This document shows, piece by piece, positions 1 to 12,900 of a stretch of 64,000 bases of DNA (positions are counted from its first letter, which is position 1; the number at the start of each line of letters is the position of its first letter). The position numbers were made by a program, and so were the translations under genes. A model generated the notes under the pieces. That model ran no database searches. It saw only the letters and a list, made by a program, of their open reading frames with translations, and was not told where the DNA came from. Source of the stretch: Sphaeroforma sirkka (taxonomy: Eukaryota; Opisthokonta; Ichthyosporea; Ichthyophonida). The DNA lies in NCBI GenBank assembly GCA_001586965.3, contig LUCW03000198.1:1-64000 (forward strand), in the 5' to 3' direction.

Positions 1-20
1 TATATATGTTCATGTATATA

Positions 21-83
21 AATATATATATATATATATGCGTATATATATGTGTATATATATATATATATATATACGTAAAT

Positions 84-141
<58 letters not shown>

Positions 142-188
142 CGTATATATATATGTATATATATATATATATATATAGAGTTTACACC

Positions 189-238
<50 letters not shown>
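21..238. repeat. TA/TG microsatellite block
   Basis: Alternating TA runs with a TG run at about 103-140, and a second TA to TG run at about 198-240. It is pure alternating purine-pyrimidine sequence and carries no credible coding signal. Confidence 0.95.
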
Positions 239-240
<2 letters not shown>

Positions 241-245
241 AACAT

Positions 246-1084
246 GGTTATCAACAGAGAAAACTGCACACGGTTGAAAATTGACGATTCAAACAGTCAA
301 GTAAAACTAAACAAGAGGAATGATTGCTGACAACGACGGCTGAGGATCTGACGCACTGAGCGCCTTTGTTTTTTGTGCGCACTGCTGACTGCCCTCAGGG
401 ATCAGGGTTGTGGCTTGCGAATGTAGAATTCGATGCAAAGCATCATAGCCTTCTAAATAAACATGAAATAGTTTGATTTTGGTATTAATTATGTTGAGAA
501 TGTACTTGTGATGAGATTTGATATTTGGGCCTCGGGCGCCCTCGGCCCTTTTGGAGTCGGGGATGCCCCTCAACGGCTCCACCGCAACGGTTCGCAACGT
601 CAAATGGAGATTGAGAAACCACTTTCACCACAATGAGTTGTGAGTGGTTACTGATTGTTGCCAAGAGGTGGTCAGTGGTGGCCTGCCGCCTGAATGGCGG
701 TTATATATAGCAGCCACCCAATGTCGGTAAACTGTACTGAAGAGCACTGATACCAAACACTGTGTGCATACTAATAGTATTAATTTTTATAAGTATTTAG
801 AGTCTGGACACTGGAGTCTGGTGACTTGTGACTGGTACGGCTGCTGGCACCTGCATCTGCTCGCTGCTCTCTCTCTCTCAGTCGCTACCTGACCGAGGAG
901 CACATATTTTTCGACAATAAATATGCGAAAAATTGCCATATTGTTATTTAAAAAAAAAACCTATGCACTGAAAACGTTAAATATAAAGTATGAAATATGA
1001 TATGAAACTTGGAGAAAAAAAACAATACGCGTGTTGATTTCAGAAATATGTCAAAAATAATAATATTTGGTATTTAAAAATTGA
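246..1084. other. Intergenic stretch without a recognisable gene
   Basis: Mixed-composition DNA. A GC-rich patch lies at about 525-600 in otherwise AT-rich surroundings. The word catcatagccttcta at 441-455 recurs near 5,056. No open frame here has convincing coding character. Confidence 0.5.
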
Positions 1085-1187
1085 AATATGCCATATTTAA
1101 AAATATGGCATATTGCTAAAATATGCCATACTAATGAAATATGCCATACTAATGAAATATGCCATATTTATGAAGTATGCCATAAGT

Positions 1188-1230
<43 letters not shown>
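1085..1230. repeat. Repeats of aaatatgccata followed by a TA run
   Basis: Four to five copies of a 15-20 bp unit containing aatatgccata, ending in a TA run at about 1,192-1,230. The unit is partly self-complementary. Confidence 0.8.
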
Positions 1231-1233
<3 letters not shown>

Positions 1234-1500
1234 TGCGAAATATAATATACAGTATTTCACGGCTATGTTATGGGAATTGCCTAGGCATATACCCTGTATT
1301 TTGCAGTTCTATCAAATAATTTATATAGGCATACTGGCTATATTTTGAAGTTAGTGGCTGTAGTTTGTAGCTATATTAAATAAATTGTACAGGTGTATAG
1401 TAGCTGATTTATAGCTGATGTAATAAAATATCGCATAAACGTTTTATTTCATATACTATATTATACAATATATTTCGTGAATATGTGTACATATGTATAT

Positions 1501-1602
<102 letters not shown>

Positions 1603-1712
1603 TTATGGACGTATGTGTCCATATATATAGTTGTATAACTTCGCAAGAATGCGTGAAAGACCCTGTAATTTAAACAATACCGAATAGGACGAAATAACAT
1701 CAAAAAATACAA

Positions 1713-3731
1713 ACCCTCATGTTGGATACTCTTTTTGACACTAGTGTAGTCGGGTGATACCCCGAAAAACGCATTTTCATATTACATGCCAATACGATAT
1801 TTTGTCTCCTGAGCGCATCCTGACCACAGAAGACGTAATCCACACTTGTCACATATCCTGTCAGAAGGGACATTGTGAACTTTATAGTTCACAGGCATAC
1901 AAATAATTGTTCACACATATCAATAGTATTGTCCTTGAGCTCTGTTACCAATTTCAGAGCTATCGTACCAGTAGTATAGCGTCAGTTGCAATTTAACCTG
2001 TTTCCGCTCGATACATGTTGACCACCTTTTTCAAATAAGGTGGCAAATTCTTACCAATTTGAAAATTGATTGATTTTTTGGAACAAAAAAAAAGGTGGCA
2101 AAAAAAAATTCAGTTTTATACTTGTGGTGTTGAAATACTGACTAGCAATCACACATTATATACACAAGTCAACACATAGATCGTCAGATTATTTGACCTG
2201 TATAAAGTGACAATATAAGCTCACATGCCCAAATATGCCACCCGAGTGCACAGTATTCAAGTGCAGCTTAATCTGTACATCTTCCTGCTTCACTGCTAAA
2301 TGATCTCTGTCGAGTTCTATAACTCAGAATAAAGACATTACAAAAATGCGTGTTTAGATGTCATATAACTCATGATTTATTTGTTATATAGATCTTTTAC
2401 CTTTTTAGTGTACATAAACCAAGTGTAAGCTTTATATATATATCCATACTTAGTAGATTACTTTGCTACGTTGTACATATGTGTTGTGCATACGCAAGGA
2501 CTATATCAGTGTGTTTTTAACTTTTAGTATCAACTATCGTCACACAAACTAAATAGCAAGCTATGTCAATACATAATAATATGAAGTTGTATTTATATGT
2601 GGAAATATAGGAGAAATAATAAATATGAGGAAATTATACTAGAGAAATAATAAATATGTAACATATATATTTTAAGAAAAATAATAAATATGAAACATGC
2701 ACGAAATATATATTTAGGAAAATAATAAATATGAAATAAGTAAAATATGCCATATGTTTTTCATAAATATGGCATATTTTATAAAAACATAATATTCCTA
2801 ATTTTAAAAATGTACATATATTTGTCTTTCCTAAAATAATAATTACGTGTATAAAACGAAAATAATAAAATGCACTTTTACGTTTATTTGTATGTGTTCC
2901 TCGGTCAGGTCTCTACTCTTCCTACTACTACTACTACTAGTATTTAGTTAAATATGGAGTAGACAGTGGTACATAGAGTGCTGGGGGCCCAGTGGCCAGG
3001 GCCTTGGGCCTAACTTCGTCTACGTTCAACTTCTATTCCATGTACGGTCCTATGTATGTTCATAGGTGAATTTTGTAGGTCTAAATAATCAAGTATGCTA
3101 CCGTTTTCGATATACGAGCTAGTCCTATAAAATCAACTTAGGTGGTAGCCTTTATAATCAAATTATAACCGTTATAAAGTTTACTTCTATTCCATACCCC
3201 ATATTAAGGTATCAAAAGCCAAGGCCGCCCGGCCCTGGCCCTGGTCTTGGGGCAATGACTTATTATTGTTACCAAGTCGCAAGTGGTGGCTAATAATAAC
3301 TGGCTATATTTAGCCATTTTGGGAGTTGGAAGATATCTAAAAGATAGAGGCTTGAGGCCTGGGGCTTCGGTCTTTTATATTTAGAGTCTTGGACGGATAC
3401 TGAGATTCCGTACTGTACTTGTATTTTTTTGTTTTTTTAAAAACAACTTTAAATACTAATTCAATCGAACAAATAGTCAATGTTTTTTTAGAAGAAGGCT
3501 ATGGACGATGTCGCACATTTTTAATTATTCATTATGCACACCGCCACCACTCACAAGCACTCGAGTATGTAAAAAGTACCAACTGTTCACTGATAAATAT
3601 TGTAGTGATTATTTGTGGCTTCACAACAGGGAAGTCTCCATGTATACATTACAAACGGTTCATAGAAAGCCGTATTAGGGAGCGTTAAGTGTGTAGAATT
3701 ACAAGTAAACACACTCTTGAATACAGATATA
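1713..3731. other. AT-rich intergenic region, no gene seen
   Basis: Contains four copies of a word like gaaataataaatatga at about 2,611-2,740. GC-rich islets occur at about 2,980-3,010, 3,218-3,252 and 3,350-3,370. No supported coding region, RNA gene or transposon frame was found. Confidence 0.5.
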
Positions 3732-4703
3732 ATGGGTCGAAAGGCAAAATCAGTTGACGTGATGATTGCCGATAAAGATGCGGTTGTTAAATCGTCTACT
3801 CTGCAAGTAGCAAAAAACACTCCTATGGTTAAAATTGTCGATTCCACACGCCCAGACATGGTCATTGAATCCGACTATGATTGCATGAGTGTGACTACGC
3901 AGAGCAGCAGTATCTCACAGGAGGTTGAAGATAATAATTCTCTGACACCACTCAATACATCTCTGCGTATAAGCGATGCTGAATCCGATTCGGGCGCGTT
4001 GCTTATTCCGAATTGTTTGGAGCCGTATGTACTGGACAATGATGTGTGCAAGGGTAGAGCTATACTCAAGCTACGAAGAACACCTGAGGATGCTACTGTC
4101 GAACCATACTTCAAGGGTCGCAAGCGCATGTACGAGATACAAGTAGAGGGTGAACTTAAGAACATTGAGACAGAGAGGATATATGTAGGTATACAGGGAA
4201 GTGGACCTATGCCGTTGCAAGGCATGTTTTCCTGGGCTGCAGCCAAGTGTGTGACAGCGCTTATACGTAGTACTACAACGAATTCGCATGTGAGTCTGGG
4301 GAATAAGGATGAAGTGTGCCACATCTCGTTACCTCTACATACTACAGCCGATACTTTAATCATCACTAAGAAGGGCGACCCATTGCCACCGTTGGGTGTT
4401 GATGAGCTCCCGCAGGAGAACGCTATACCACGAGCAGAGCGAGCTAAACGCATAAAGGGCCACAAGCCAGGAGAGATATACAGTTTTTCGATGCACGGCA
4501 TGTACCTCGATCTTGAGGCGTGGAGGTTGGTAAACGTGCCTAAGGTGCCTCCTATCTGTATGGCACGGTTCCTGGGTAATCTTCCCATGTTTTTCGTAGC
4601 ATATGTATTGCCGAAGGGATATGTGGGTCCACATAGTGAAAAGGTCAAGGAGTACCTCTTTAAGTTCCGTATAGAGCACACAGAGATGAGCAAGAGCGCT
4701 TAA
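3732..4703 (+). CDS. DUF1769-like protein of unknown function
   Basis: A single-exon frame of 323 codons. I chose the ATG at 3,732; the frame runs a few codons further upstream but without an earlier ATG. The first 100 residues are polar and probably disordered. The remainder carries a pattern I associate with the DUF1769/UPF0590 family: a start block with FKGRKRMYEIQVEGELK, a glycine-rich GIQGSGPMPLQGMF segment, a block ending PLHTTADTLIITKKGDPLPP, and a closing block with YSFSMHGMYLDLEAW followed by an aromatic FLGNLPMFFVAYVLP strand. The biochemical role of the family is unknown. No signal peptide or membrane segment is evident. The reverse strand of the same interval is also open, but it shows none of this conservation. 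Family assignment is from memory of the motif layout and is moderately sure; that it is a real gene is more certain. Confidence 0.72.
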   Translation: MGRKAKSVDVMIADKDAVVKSSTLQVAKNTPMVKIVDSTRPDMVIESDYDCMSVTTQSSSISQEVEDNNSLTPLNTSLRISDAESDSGALLIPNCLEPYVLDNDVCKGRAILKLRRTPEDATVEPYFKGRKRMYEIQVEGELKNIETERIYVGIQGSGPMPLQGMFSWAAAKCVTALIRSTTTNSHVSLGNKDEVCHISLPLHTTADTLIITKKGDPLPPLGVDELPQENAIPRAERAKRIKGHKPGEIYSFSMHGMYLDLEAWRLVNVPKVPPICMARFLGNLPMFFVAYVLPKGYVGPHSEKVKEYLFKFRIEHTEMSKSA

Positions 4704-4866
4704 ACGTGTGACGGTAAATAGCATAATAATAGCCCCCATTTAATAGCAATATACTGCCATCAGTCGTTTTTGGTAAAGTTAGAATAACAGTGAAAACAGA
4801 GAGTGCCGCCCGGAAGTGCGATGTGCTGAGGCGTTGTTAGTTACATAATAGATCGGATTTGTCTCG

Positions 4867-4872
4867 AATAAA
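4867..4872 (+). terminator. Candidate polyadenylation signal AATAAA
   Basis: AATAAA lies 164 bp past the stop of the DUF1769-like gene. Position is plausible, with no other support. Confidence 0.3.
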
Positions 4873-6254
4873 GAATATACTTCACACGAGAGATGAATGC
4901 ATTGACGTGTCTCGAATAGCGGCCGACCGCTGGGTTCATACCTTTCGTGTACGATACTATAGGATGATTGTTTTACGGAGGTGCGCATTCATGAACACTC
5001 TTAACATGACTGTTATATGAGGTATGTATGTGCACTACATGATACTTAAGACAAACATCATAGCCTTCTATTTTGAGTTAAAGGGTTGTGCAAACACCTA
5101 CCTTCGTTAAAATATGAAAAGCCATCAATATATGTACACCTATTTTCTTCACCGGATATATGGACTGGACTGCAGTGAGGAATATTAAACAATCCGCAAA
5201 GACCTCTCGACTGGCTATTTATCAACCAAGAGTGTGTATGAGATTAAGCTGTGGTGCATCTTAAACTGAGCTTGATCAGCTATTGTTCGGATATAGGCGG
5301 CCGTACTCGTAGCTATAACTATCAGTGCCCTAGTGCAAGGTGTATTCAAGAGAGAATCAGTCTCTCGTGTGAACATCATGAGCAGACTTGTAGATTTCTC
5401 TAGAGGAGTGAAGATTTTTTTAAGTCTGGTCTTGTTCCGTTGTTCTAGTGATTATTTATACCTCTACTCAACCAGTTGGATATAACGTCCTTCCATAGAG
5501 GTTTCAAGCGGTACTTAAACATTTCATAGATGTCATGGTAATGGAATCATTATAGTAGTTGTAGGAGTCCGGTGTAGTCGGTGGCATATTAATATTATCT
5601 CTCTCTACGTCTCGCTAGAAGGCATATACATAAGCTCAGATATCCAATCTAATTGAAACTCACCGGAACACCACCTCATAAAGTGAGTTATATATTATGT
5701 ATAATAACAATCGTCCTGTTGAGGTTCCACCATCAGCAGTAAGCTATAGTAAAACTACTCAAGATTTTAATTGGTATGGCCTTCCTATCCCTAAAATTAT
5801 CGGATTCGTCTGTGAACTCGGGAAGTGTCCAGCCTTATCTCTACGAGACAGGGGAAGAGGGGGGGTGTAATGTTGTCGTCAGATAGATATATCCACATAT
5901 CTCTCTACACTTACCGATATACCGTAGCCAAGTGGATGGTTCAAGTTTTACACATACATGTCTAAATGTAAATATACACATGTGTGCTTGGGTCGACGTG
6001 TACAGTGGATGCGTACGCCGAGTCTGAAAGCCCTGGTGCACAGGCGTGTACAATTGGAATGTGATAATTATATGCCCCCCTATGCTGACCTAGACAGAAC
6101 AAACGGTTGTTGTAGGCTTACTGCACAGCCAAAGAAACACGAGTTATCTTCATTATATTTTAGCCGAAAGTAGAAGTTGCATGTCATCGGCGTCAACCCG
6201 ACAACACATCTCTTTAGTCGCATCGCTCGTATACAAATGTCACACGCGTCCCTA
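4873..6254. other. Intergenic region, no gene seen
   Basis: Only short frames without coding character. The word catcatagccttcta near 5,056-5,070 is shared with 441-455. Confidence 0.5.
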
Positions 6255-6460
6255 TGATCTTTACAACATAAAAGCTCTGTCTGTTGTAGTTGTTCGTATG
6301 ATTTTAATAACACGGAAGTTCTGTGTTGTAGTCGTATGATATCAATAGCACGAAAGTTCGGTCTGTTGTAGTCGTTCGTATGATTTTGATAGCACGAAAG
6401 TTCTGTCTGTTGTAGTCGTTCGTATGATTTTAAAAACACGAAAGTTCTGTCTGTGGTGAT
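6255..6460. repeat. Minisatellite, about 45-bp unit, 4-5 copies
   Basis: Units read roughly gttctgtctgttgtagtcgt followed by tcgtatgattttgatagcac. They lie just beyond the 3' end of the AAE3-type gene. Confidence 0.85.
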
Positions 6461-6643
6461 GTATTGCATAGACACAATACGAAGAGCTGTTATGATAGCT
6501 ACTCACTTCGTAGTGTGATCCAAAGACAAGGGTGACCAACAATCCCGCGAGTATTGACTATACCATAAGAAAGCGATACATTTAATCCGGGTGCACTTTG
6601 TAGCCCCACACACACTTCTGTTCTCAGATCGCCTGTATTACTT

Positions 6644-6649
6644 TTTATT
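6644..6649 (-). terminator. Candidate polyadenylation signal of the AAE3-type gene
   Basis: AATAAA on the minus strand, 266 bp after the stop codon at 6,917-6,915. Confidence 0.3.
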
Positions 6650-6914
6650 CAAGTTACAGACGGTTGAAGCCAATCAAGGCTCAACGGAACATTCGAATTA
6701 TGCATACTATGCATAACCCTGCATGAATGGCCCAAAGATTTGTCTCACAGCACTTCTCAACAGGCAGACCCTACCTACACATGAAATGATGCACATCACA
6801 CCTACCTAAGACACGCGCGTGTGATGTGGTGTGTGCAGAGCATTGGGTTGTGTGCACTTTCGTTGGTGAGTGTCTCGTGTGTGTCCGGTGCCCTGTACCG
6901 CTTAGTGAGTTGGG

Positions 6915-9900
6915 TCACTTCTTCTTCTCGAGAAAGTGTTTCGCTACAATCCTGCGTTGAATCTTCCCCGTTGCTGTTCTGGGAAAATCAACCACAACAA
7001 ACACGAGCGTAGGCACCTACGAGCATATTAAATGGGGAGATATGAGCACAAGGCAACCAACACATACATTGCTATAAGTTAAACAACACATACATTGTTA
7101 TGAGTGAACCATCACATACATTGTTATAAGGCTGAACTAAAGTGAGACATGAGGGGCGATACTAAAGGGAACTAAATCAAACACACCTGCAGACATATTC
7201 CTGCAAAAACACATACATTCTCGAAGGCTGAGCTTTGTTAACGTTAACGCTCACTGAGTAACCGCCATCGTTAACGTAATCGCCGATAGAAACGGAATGA
7301 TTGCTCTACAGCTACGCAATGAGCCAAAACTACATCACATACGAGGCATCACCAGACTAATCCAGCCACACACCCCCCACTATCACCAGGCATGTACGAC
7401 CCCAACACAAAGTCAACAAAGTCTATGGTGTTGGTACTACCATAGCCATCACATAGGCCTACAGCCCATCCTGTGTATGTGCCACGCTTTGCCCCATGCC
7501 CCGCCCTACCTTGAACGCACTGAGCTGTTGCTTGCAGTAGTCGATGATCTCTGTGTCTGTGAGCTGCTCATTGGCCTTAGGCACAACCGCAGCTGCCACC
7601 ACCTCACCCAGAATCTCATGCGGCGCAGCAAACGACACAGCCTCACCCACTTTAGGATGGGCCAGGAGAATGCCATCCACCTCAACAGGTGATATCTGAG
7701 GGCGTATACGCATAGCACATGTCAGTGTCATAGCTGTGTGGATGTCTGGGTATGCGGGTGTCTGTGAAGGTGAAGGTGTATGGCTCATATAGAATGATGT
7801 TTGGGCTGGGCTAGAGGTTTGGTGCAGACGGACTTCAATACTCATGTGTACTGTGAGGTGTGCACTATTCTAATGCGGTCGACGTCTAGGCGTTGTTGTC
7901 TGTACATGGTTATTGTTTTGATGTGTGTGATAGTGAGAGTATCATGTGTGCGTTCGTGAGAGTGTGATGTGTGTGATCTATCAGTGGTGTGGGGTAGTTT
8001 TCTGCACAATGGTATGTGTGTGATTGTATGTGAATGTGTCGTCTCGGTGGCGAAGGAGAAACTTTCAACGCCACAAATTGAAATAAACGGCAGAGCGTGG
8101 AGCAATGCTTATAACTATACATGTACACGGCGCTATTAAATAGGAATGTGGATAGACACTATGGCCGCAGAGGATGTGTGCACTGTCTGCCTGCACTCGC
8201 ACACAGGTACAGGGTGAGTGTGGGACCGAAGTATAAGTACCTCAGTCAATACACTGATAAACGTTTGTGATAATGATGCATGCTGGCGAACCATGCTGAA
8301 GAAATTTACTGGATTCAATATCTGCATAGTCTCACGAGGTGTGTGTAAGCACGCATCTGAAACGTTATTAGTGGCCCATCGTAGACTACTGGTGAGTCCT
8401 GCATGTGCACCACGGTGCGCTAAGTGCACTTGTGCCATGGGGCTAATAGTAGAGCTAATAACAGGGCTAATAATAGGGCTAACAATAGGGCTAATTATAG
8501 GGTTAATAATAGGGCTAATAATCGGGCCAATAATAGGGGCTAATAATAGGGCTAATAATATTACTAACAATCTGACTAATAATAGCACTTAAACTACGAC
8601 TATAATCCAACTAACAATACAACTAATAATATAACTCACAATATGACTAATAATATGACACAGCATGACTAAAAATTTGACTCATGATATGCCACTAATA
8701 CTAGGGCTAACAATAGAACTAATAATAGGGATAATTATGAGGCCAATATTTCCTCGCACAATATATACAACGTTTCGTCACTAGCGGACCAGAAAAGATA
8801 GTCATTCATTGATACAAACTTACAAACCTACCAACGCACACGCTCACATATGCGCTCAGATATGCGCACTCATGAGCATGCTTGTGACTTGATGAACACG
8901 CAGCTGGCCTATCAACACTCACATGCACCCTCTGGCATTCCTTAGCGCTCTAACCCTCGACAGCCCAACATATGCACAAAGGTCTTAAACAGGCGTACCA
9001 CACACACCACTCCACACGTACATGTGTGTATACTAGAACACTCCACACGTATGTGTGTGTATACACTAGATCACTCCACACGTATGTGTGTGTGTACACT
9101 AGACCGCTCCACACGTATGTGTATGTACATTAGATCATTCCACACGTATGTGTGTGTGTACACTAGACCACTCCACACGTACGTGTGTGTGTACACTAGA
9201 CCAGCCCACACGTACGTGTGTGTGTACACTAGACCACTCCACACGTACGTGTGTGTGTGCACTCTCCCACGTGCGTGCATGCCTACCCACCTTCTCGCCG
9301 CCCCGATTGATCAGCTCCTTAATCCGTCCGGTGAGGAACAGATACCCCTCCTCATCCAGATACCCCTGGTCGCCCGTGTGGAACCACCCCCCCAGAAACG
9401 CCTCCTGGTTGGCTTCAGGCCTGTTGTGATAGCCTGCGGTGACATTGGGGCCCCTGACACACACTTCGCCTGTCTGCCCTTGCGCTACCTCGTTGTTAGC
9501 GTCGTCGCGGATGGTGAGCTGTGTGGATGTGTGGTGGTGCGTGTGTGAGGTGTTTTTGGATGGACTGTGAGCTGTGTGGATGTGTGGTGGTGCGTGGGGG
9601 GGGTGTTTGGTTCTGTATAGGCTTTTTTAGTGTAGATTATTCGTATTTATCATTGCGGGGTCGTTTTGACGTATAAGTTGGTACTTGCGTGTTGTACATA
9701 TGTTCATGCGCTGTATGCGTGTAAAGTTCATTTGGTCTCGTGCACAGTGGCGTATCAACACAATCGTTGGGGGAACGCAGAACATCGTCTGCGCAAATAC
9801 ACATAAAACAGACTGTCACAAGCCGAATCAACACCCAAAGCAAACCCCACTCGACACAGCACCAACACCCCAGCGACACTCGATGCACACTCATTCGTAC

Positions 9901-12900
9901 ACACAAACACTCTACACACACCCAAGCGACACTCTATATATACGCATCCATACACACAAACACTCTGCACACACCTCAGCAACACACTACCACTCATTCG
10001 CACACACAAACACTCCACACACAGCCCAGAAACACTCTATATGTACTCATCCATAAACACAAACACTCTACACACAGCCCAGCAACACTCTACATATACT
10101 CATCCATACACAAACACTCTGCACAACCCCCTCCACGCCCATACAAGTAGCTGCCCCGGCTCACACACAAGCCCGCAGACGGATGTATTTGAACTACACG
10201 TGTGTATATTGTCATACACCCACTGCTCAGCTGTGCCGCGCAGCACGACCACTCTGCGGGAGATGGGCGAACGTTTTTGGAGCCGTAGGCTGAATGTATG
10301 GCACAGTACAAGGGAATCAATGCAGACAGCCACATACACACTGCACTGGGACGTACACCTTAGGACAGTCACATACACACTGCACTGGAACGTACACCTT
10401 AGGACAGCCACATACACACTGCACTGGGGCTGTACTCGTTAGTAGTCTTGTTGAGATACCACACACATGCTCTGAGTCTACGGATATCACAGAGGTGCAT
10501 ATCTTGGGACAGGACAGAGTGTGTCGTGTCTGTATAACAACACAGCGTGGCTGATCTCTGTGTTCACTCTCACGTGACATGAGGCGTGTTTAAAGCCCAT
10601 AATGCGTTGGGGAACTGACTCATTGCTTCACTGTAGGTACAACATAGTACACATACACACACACACCACACCAACGCAATATTAAACAATACACACACAC
10701 ACACACACCACACCAACACTACACAATACTACTCAGCCAGTGCGCACCTCCACATTGACGCCCACGCCCACACTGCCTGGTTTGGTGGGGCCGTTGGCGG
10801 GGAGTGGATTGGAGGTCATCATATGCGCTGCCTCAGACATGGCGTACGCCTCAATGACCGGCGCATGGAACGTCTGTTCAAGCCGTTGCATGACCACGGG
10901 GGCCAGTGAGGACGAGCAACTGCGGATGAACCTGAGAGAGGGCGTTAAAACCACACGTGAGGAAATAAGGCGTGGGGAAGCTGTACTTACTGCGGATGAA
11001 CCTGAGAGAGGGCATTAAAACCACACGTGAGGAAATAAGGGGCGGGGAAGCTGTGCTTACTGCGGAAGTACCTGATAGAGGGCATTAAAAGCACACGTGG
11101 GGAAATAAGACGCGGGGAAGCTGTGCTTGAAGGCATCTTCGGGGATTGCATCCATGGAGTGCAAGAGATGTGTATATGTGCCTCTGGTGAATAGACAACT
11201 TCAATGAGAGTAGTGCCAGTGCGAAGAGTGGGGCTGCACACACGGGACCGTTCTGGGATGCGCAGAGACACGCAGTGAGAGCGTCTAAACGCAGACAGTG
11301 CACACCAACCAACCATGCATGCACGCACAGCACCAGGAGTACACACGTTTACATGTTCGAATGACACCAAATTATCATTCATTTCTACCAGGAAAGTCCC
11401 AATTGTTATGTAAGTTTTGTACTGCGGTGACAATCTGCTTCGTGCGATTGGCCCATTTAACTATCTACGCCAACAGCCTCTTTGACCGGGGTCTTGACAA
11501 GCACCTCGCTTCAATCTACACCAAAGTCATGTAGCGATGCTTCATTCCCAGGCGGAATCAATGCACCTCAACTCAACATATAAACCCAAACGCACCTCAA
11601 CTCAACATAAAAACCCAGACACCTCAATTCAACATATAAACCCAAACTCATCTCAACTCAACATATAAACCCAAACGCACCTCAACTCAACACATAAATC
11701 CAAACACACCTCAGCTCAACATATAAATCGAAACGCACCTCAACTCAAATATAAACCCAAACGCACTTCAACTCAATATATAAACCCAAACGCATCTCAA
11801 CTCAACATATAAACTCAAACGCACCTCAATTCAACATATAAACCCAAATACACCACAACTCAGCATATAAACCCAAACACACCTCAACTCAACATATAAC
11901 CCCAAACGCACTTCTACTCAATATATAAACCCAAACGCACCTCAACTCAACATATAAACCCAAACGCACCTCAACTCAACATGTAAACCCAATTACACCA
12001 CAACTCAACATATAAACCCAAACGCACCTCAACTAAACATATAAACCCAAACGCACTTCTACTCAACATATAAACCCAAACGCACCTCAACTCAACATAT
12101 AAACCCAAACGCACCTGATTTTGGGGGGGTTGCTGGCGGGATAGTCCTGCGGCGCTCTCAGCAGCAGGATCTGGTGGATGGAGGGGACAGCGGTGTACCA
12201 TGTGCATTCGTTGGCCACAAAATCAACCCAGAAGTTGGTAGCACTGAACGCCCCTCCATTGCCCGGCAGCACCACGGTACCACCCGTGGATAGGGGAGCC
12301 AGAAGCCCACACATCAGACCGTGGACATGGAATCTATTGGGGTTGGAGAGGCGTGTAGGATGAAGTGGAGAAGATATCAGGGATGGGAGTGCAGAGGTCG
12401 GGATCAACGGCGCTACATGCAGACATACACTATTGACACATGTGGGGGCACTTGCGTTCGAATATACATAGGTACAAACAAGCGGAAGCTTACCACCCCA
12501 CCTACAGGATGTGGAAGGGGGTAAACAAGAGCAGTACATTACAGTACACTACTGACCACGGACAGACACTTGCTTTCAGATATACATGGGTACAAACAAG
12601 CGGAAGCTTACCACACCACCTACAGAATGTGGAAGGGGACAAACAAGCACAATACACAACTGACCACGGACAGGCACTTGCGTTCAGATATACATGGTGG
12701 TAGGTACGTACACACATACAAACAAGCGAGCACTTACAACACCACCAACAAACCATACAAGCCAACATACAACATATAAAAAACAAAATACAAAATACAA
12801 CATACAACATACAAAATACAACATACGACATACGACATACGACATACAAAATACAACATACAACATACGACATACAACACACATACAACATTCAACATAC

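Noticed and set aside
3875-4693. A 272-codon frame antisense to the DUF1769-like gene
   Set aside because: Shadow frame; the plus strand carries the conserved motifs.
6080-6475. A repeat-containing minus-strand frame (YERLQQTEL phrases)
   Set aside because: Generated by the 45-bp minisatellite; the phrase changes frame between units.
8136-8592. Overlapping opposite frames of Gly-Leu-Ile or Ile-Ser-Pro repeats
   Set aside because: A 12-bp tandem repeat inside intron 7.
9024-9548. A 174-codon plus-strand frame
   Set aside because: Made of the 32-bp intron 7 repeat and the antisense of exon 7 of the AAE3-type gene.
8440-12120. CRISPR-like regular repeats
   Set aside because: Units are contiguous tandem repeats without unique spacers, in introns of a eukaryotic gene.
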